Source: Ottowia testudinis (GTDB lineage: Bacteria; Pseudomonadota; Gammaproteobacteria; Burkholderiales; Burkholderiaceae_C). From it: a stretch of DNA of 64,000 nucleotides. Position 1 is the first letter of the stretch. Each line of letters begins with the position of its first letter. Positions 62,117 to 64,000 of this stretch are shown in pieces. The stretch lies in NCBI RefSeq assembly GCF_017498525.1, contig NZ_CP071796.1, positions 2,790,001 through 2,854,000 on the forward strand, written 5' to 3'. The notes below the pieces were generated by a model that saw nothing but the letters and a program-made list of their open reading frames with translations, had not been told where the DNA came from and ran no database searches. Both the position numbers and the translations under genes were made by a program.

Positions 62117-62974
62117 ATGTCCATCTCCGCGCTGCCATTCCGGCAGCGATCCATGCAAGAACGCGAACAGCTCGACCTGTTCCGCGCCTTGCCGGGCGAC
62201 ATGGCACCGCGCGACAGCCAGGACTTGATGGCCTATCCGTTCTTCTCGCTGGCGAAGTCGCGGCGCACGGCGCCGATCGACTTCCGGGCCGGCAACGTCA
62301 CGATCCGCGTGGAGGGCACGGCCGAGCACGGCATCGCCACCATTTGGGATGCCGACATTCTGATCTGGGCCGCCAGCCAGATCGTGGAAGCCCGCGACGC
62401 GGGCCTGCGCCCGTCGCGGCTGATGCAGGCCACGCCCTACGAGATCCTGCGTTTCATCGGGCGCGGCACGTCGCTGCGCGACTACCAGCGCCTCAAAGCG
62501 GCCCTGGATCGCCTGCAATCGACCACGGTGGCCACATCCGTCCGCGAGACGACCGGACGGCGCCTGCATCGCTTCTCATGGATCAACGAATGGAAGGAAC
62601 TGGCCGATGCCAACGGTACGCCACTGGGCATCGAGCTGATCCTGCCGGACTGGTTCTATGCGGGCGTGCTCGATGCCGCCCTGGTGCTGACCATCGACCC
62701 GGCGTATTTCCGGCTGACCGGGGGCATCGAACGGTGGCTGTACCGCCTGGTGCGCAAGCACGGCGGACGGCAGGAACACGGCTGGCAGTTCGATTTCCGA
62801 CACCTGTATCGGAAATCCGGCAGCACCGCCAAGCCCTACGACTTCGCCTGCGACCTGCGCGCGCTCGTCGCGCGCCAGTCGCTGCCCGGCTACGTCCTGG
62901 GCATCGAGCGGATCCCGGACAGCGGCATGGAACTGCTGACCTTCCGGCCCGTGCTGCCAACGGCACGGGGATAA
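62117..62974 (+). CDS. repA: Replication initiator protein RepA (RPA family)
   Basis: 285 residues from ATG 62117. RPA-family signature: DLFRALPGDMAPRDSQDLMAYPFFSLAKSRRTAPIDFRAGNVTIRVEG, IWDADILIWAASQIVEARDAG, then GIERWLYRLVRKHGGRQEHGWQFDF. It probably binds iterons to start autonomous replication of the excised ICE. Iteron-like repeats lie immediately downstream. Confidence 0.9.
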   Translation: MSISALPFRQRSMQEREQLDLFRALPGDMAPRDSQDLMAYPFFSLAKSRRTAPIDFRAGNVTIRVEGTAEHGIATIWDADILIWAASQIVEARDAGLRPSRLMQATPYEILRFIGRGTSLRDYQRLKAALDRLQSTTVATSVRETTGRRLHRFSWINEWKELADANGTPLGIELILPDWFYAGVLDAALVLTIDPAYFRLTGGIERWLYRLVRKHGGRQEHGWQFDFRHLYRKSGSTAKPYDFACDLRALVARQSLPGYVLGIERIPDSGMELLTFRPVLPTARG

Positions 62975-62998
62975 CTCGGGGAAAACCTGTGAATCGTG

Positions 62999-63062
62999 TC
63001 GTGCTATCAGGCGTGCGGGGTATCGTGCTATCAGGCGTGGGACTATCGTGCTATCGGGCGTG
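62999..63062 (+). repeat. Three iteron-like direct repeats downstream of repA
   Basis: TCGTGCTATCAGGCGTG at 62999-63015 and 63023-63039, and the one-base variant with CGGGCGTG at 63046-63062. Spacing 24 and 23 bp, about two helical turns, which is the arrangement of iterons in replication origins. Confidence 0.85.
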
Positions 63063-63106
63063 CCGATCGACCGCAAACCCGTGCCAGCATTGGGTTTATG
63101 CGCCCT

Positions 63107-63136
63107 CTAACTTCCCTAACTTAATTTCTCTAACTT
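63107..63136 (+). repeat. CTAACTT repeats before parA
   Basis: CTAACTT occurs at 63107, 63116 and 63130 in an AT-rich stretch of an otherwise GC-rich region, between the iterons and parA. Could be partition sites or part of an origin's unwinding region. Confidence 0.6.
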
Positions 63137-63227
63137 TTAGTAGGGAAACGCCGCTGCGGTGGACAACCACCACGCGGCACGAAACGCAGCAGCAACAGCC
63201 GGGCTTTCCAGCAGGGAGGGACAGGTC

Positions 63228-63866
63228 ATGATCGTCGCCTTGCTCAACCAGAAAGGCGGCGTGGGTAAGACCACGCTCGCCACGCACATCGCCGGCGAGC
63301 TGGCGATGCGCGGCCAGCATGTCGTGCTGCTGGACGCCGACCCGCAAGGTTCATCGCTGGACTGGACACAACGCCGAAGCCAGCAAGGCTTGCCACGGCT
63401 GTTCAGCGCCGTGGGCCTCGCACGCGAAACGCTGCATCAGGAAGCCCCGGAGCTGGCACGCCGCGCCGATCACGTCGTCATCGACGGGCCGCCGCGCATC
63501 GCCGCCTTGGCGCGCTCCGCGCTGCTGGCGGCCGAGCGCGTGCTGATCCCGGTGCAGCCCAGCCCCTACGACTTGTGGGCCAGCGCCGAGATGGTGGCGC
63601 TGATCCGCGAGGCACAGGTATTCCGGCCTGCACTGCGCGCGGCCTTCGTCATCAATCGGCGCGTCAGCACCACCGTGATCGGGCGCGAAGCGCGCCAGGC
63701 GCTGGCCGAACAGCCGCTTCCTGCGCTGCGCGCGGAAGTGCATCAGCGCATCGTGTTCGCCGACAGCGTGGCCGCTGGCCGGCTTGCACGCGAGACGGCG
63801 CCGGACAGCGCCGCCGCCCGCGAAATCACTGCCCTGGTGGACGAACTGCTGCGGTGGCCGACATGA
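63228..63866 (+). CDS. parA: ParA-family ATPase of the ICE
   Basis: 212 residues from ATG 63228 with GGGAGG upstream. Deviant Walker A KGGVGKTT (residues 9-16), Walker A' DADPQGS and VVIDGPPR. Short ParA (type Ib-like), no N-terminal HTH. Partition of the ICE together with the following gene. Its stop overlaps the next ATG. Confidence 0.93.
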   Translation: MIVALLNQKGGVGKTTLATHIAGELAMRGQHVVLLDADPQGSSLDWTQRRSQQGLPRLFSAVGLARETLHQEAPELARRADHVVIDGPPRIAALARSALLAAERVLIPVQPSPYDLWASAEMVALIREAQVFRPALRAAFVINRRVSTTVIGREARQALAEQPLPALRAEVHQRIVFADSVAAGRLARETAPDSAAAREITALVDELLRWPT

Positions 63867-64000
63867 CAGCGAAGCCACCAATACGCGCAAAGCGCGTCGG
63901 CATCGGTGCGCGTCCGCCTGCGAATCCGCACGCCGAGGCGTGGATTCGCCAAGGCGACGCCGATGCGCTGGGCAGGGGCGACCTCTACACAGCCCGCCTC
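63863..64000 (+). CDS. Hypothetical partition-linked protein (3' end outside window)
   Basis: At least 46 residues from ATG 63863 (MTAKPPIRAKRVGIGARPPANPHAEAWIRQ..), overlapping parA by ATGA. In Tn4371-type ICEs a small protein sits in this place, and I recall such proteins as partition/stability determinants; family not certain from the visible part. Confidence 0.65.
   Translation, partial: MTAKPPIRAKRVGIGARPPANPHAEAWIRQGDADALGRGDLYTARL

Overview
This 64 kb window looks like a chromosome segment of a betaproteobacterium, most likely Comamonadaceae (Acidovorax/Ottowia-like). The evidence is high GC, the ilvB-ilvH-ilvC-pssA-leuA order, the sigma factor-DUF3619-DUF3106-RDD cluster, and a short palindromic intergenic repeat that recurs about ten times in the left part. 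The genus call is inference. The window has two domains: ordinary chromosome (1 to about 40.77 kb) and the int-proximal part of an integrative and conjugative element (about 40.77 kb to the right edge).

Chromosome, 1-9.3 kb (minus strand): a penicillin-binding D,D-peptidase cut by the window edge, then a branched-chain amino acid block (ilvB, ilvH, a small carboxymuconolactone decarboxylase-like gene, ilvC, pssA, a leucine attenuator with leader peptide, a 2-isopropylmalate synthase without its regulatory domain, and a full-length leuA). 9.5-13.3 kb (plus strand, csbD on minus): sigma factor/DUF3619 pair, DUF3106, RDD, dgkA, LOG and csbD. 13.4-18.5 kb (minus): hemW, rdgB, rph, a PP2C phosphatase and a Hanks-type kinase, with yicC divergent. 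19.5-40.7 kb holds gshA, SDR, NUDIX, an AMP-binding ligase, a XanB2-like chorismatase, dusC, FecR/OmpA-like proteins, two multi-haem cytochromes, a degenerate two-component protein, an RluA synthase, a SYLF lipoprotein, ppk2 and a thiolase.

Mobile element, from 40.77 kb: the T-run of the thiolase terminator contains TTTTTCAT, the attachment core I recall for Tn4371-family ICEs. A tyrosine integrase follows 176 bp later. The rest matches the Tn4371 pattern: DUF2958, DUF932, a long ParB, DUF736, XRE regulator, DUF2285, AlpA-like HTH, RepA, ParA and a further truncated ORF. Between int and DUF932 lies cargo: a YhcG-type nuclease overlapping int, a Gabija-like GajA/GajB defence pair of visibly lower GC, a TetR regulator with a rifampicin-monooxygenase-like FAD enzyme, and a methionine aminopeptidase overlapping a ParD-like gene. 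Transfer genes would lie beyond the right edge. Scars of rearrangement are visible: duplicated intergenic blocks, a LysR/DUF2958 chimeric remnant and a DUF2958 gene with an in-frame stop. Three 17-bp iterons and three CTAACTT boxes between repA and parA suggest a replication or partition locus.

No tRNA, rRNA, CRISPR array or complete insertion sequence was recognised. All family names come from reading the translations; no database search was run.
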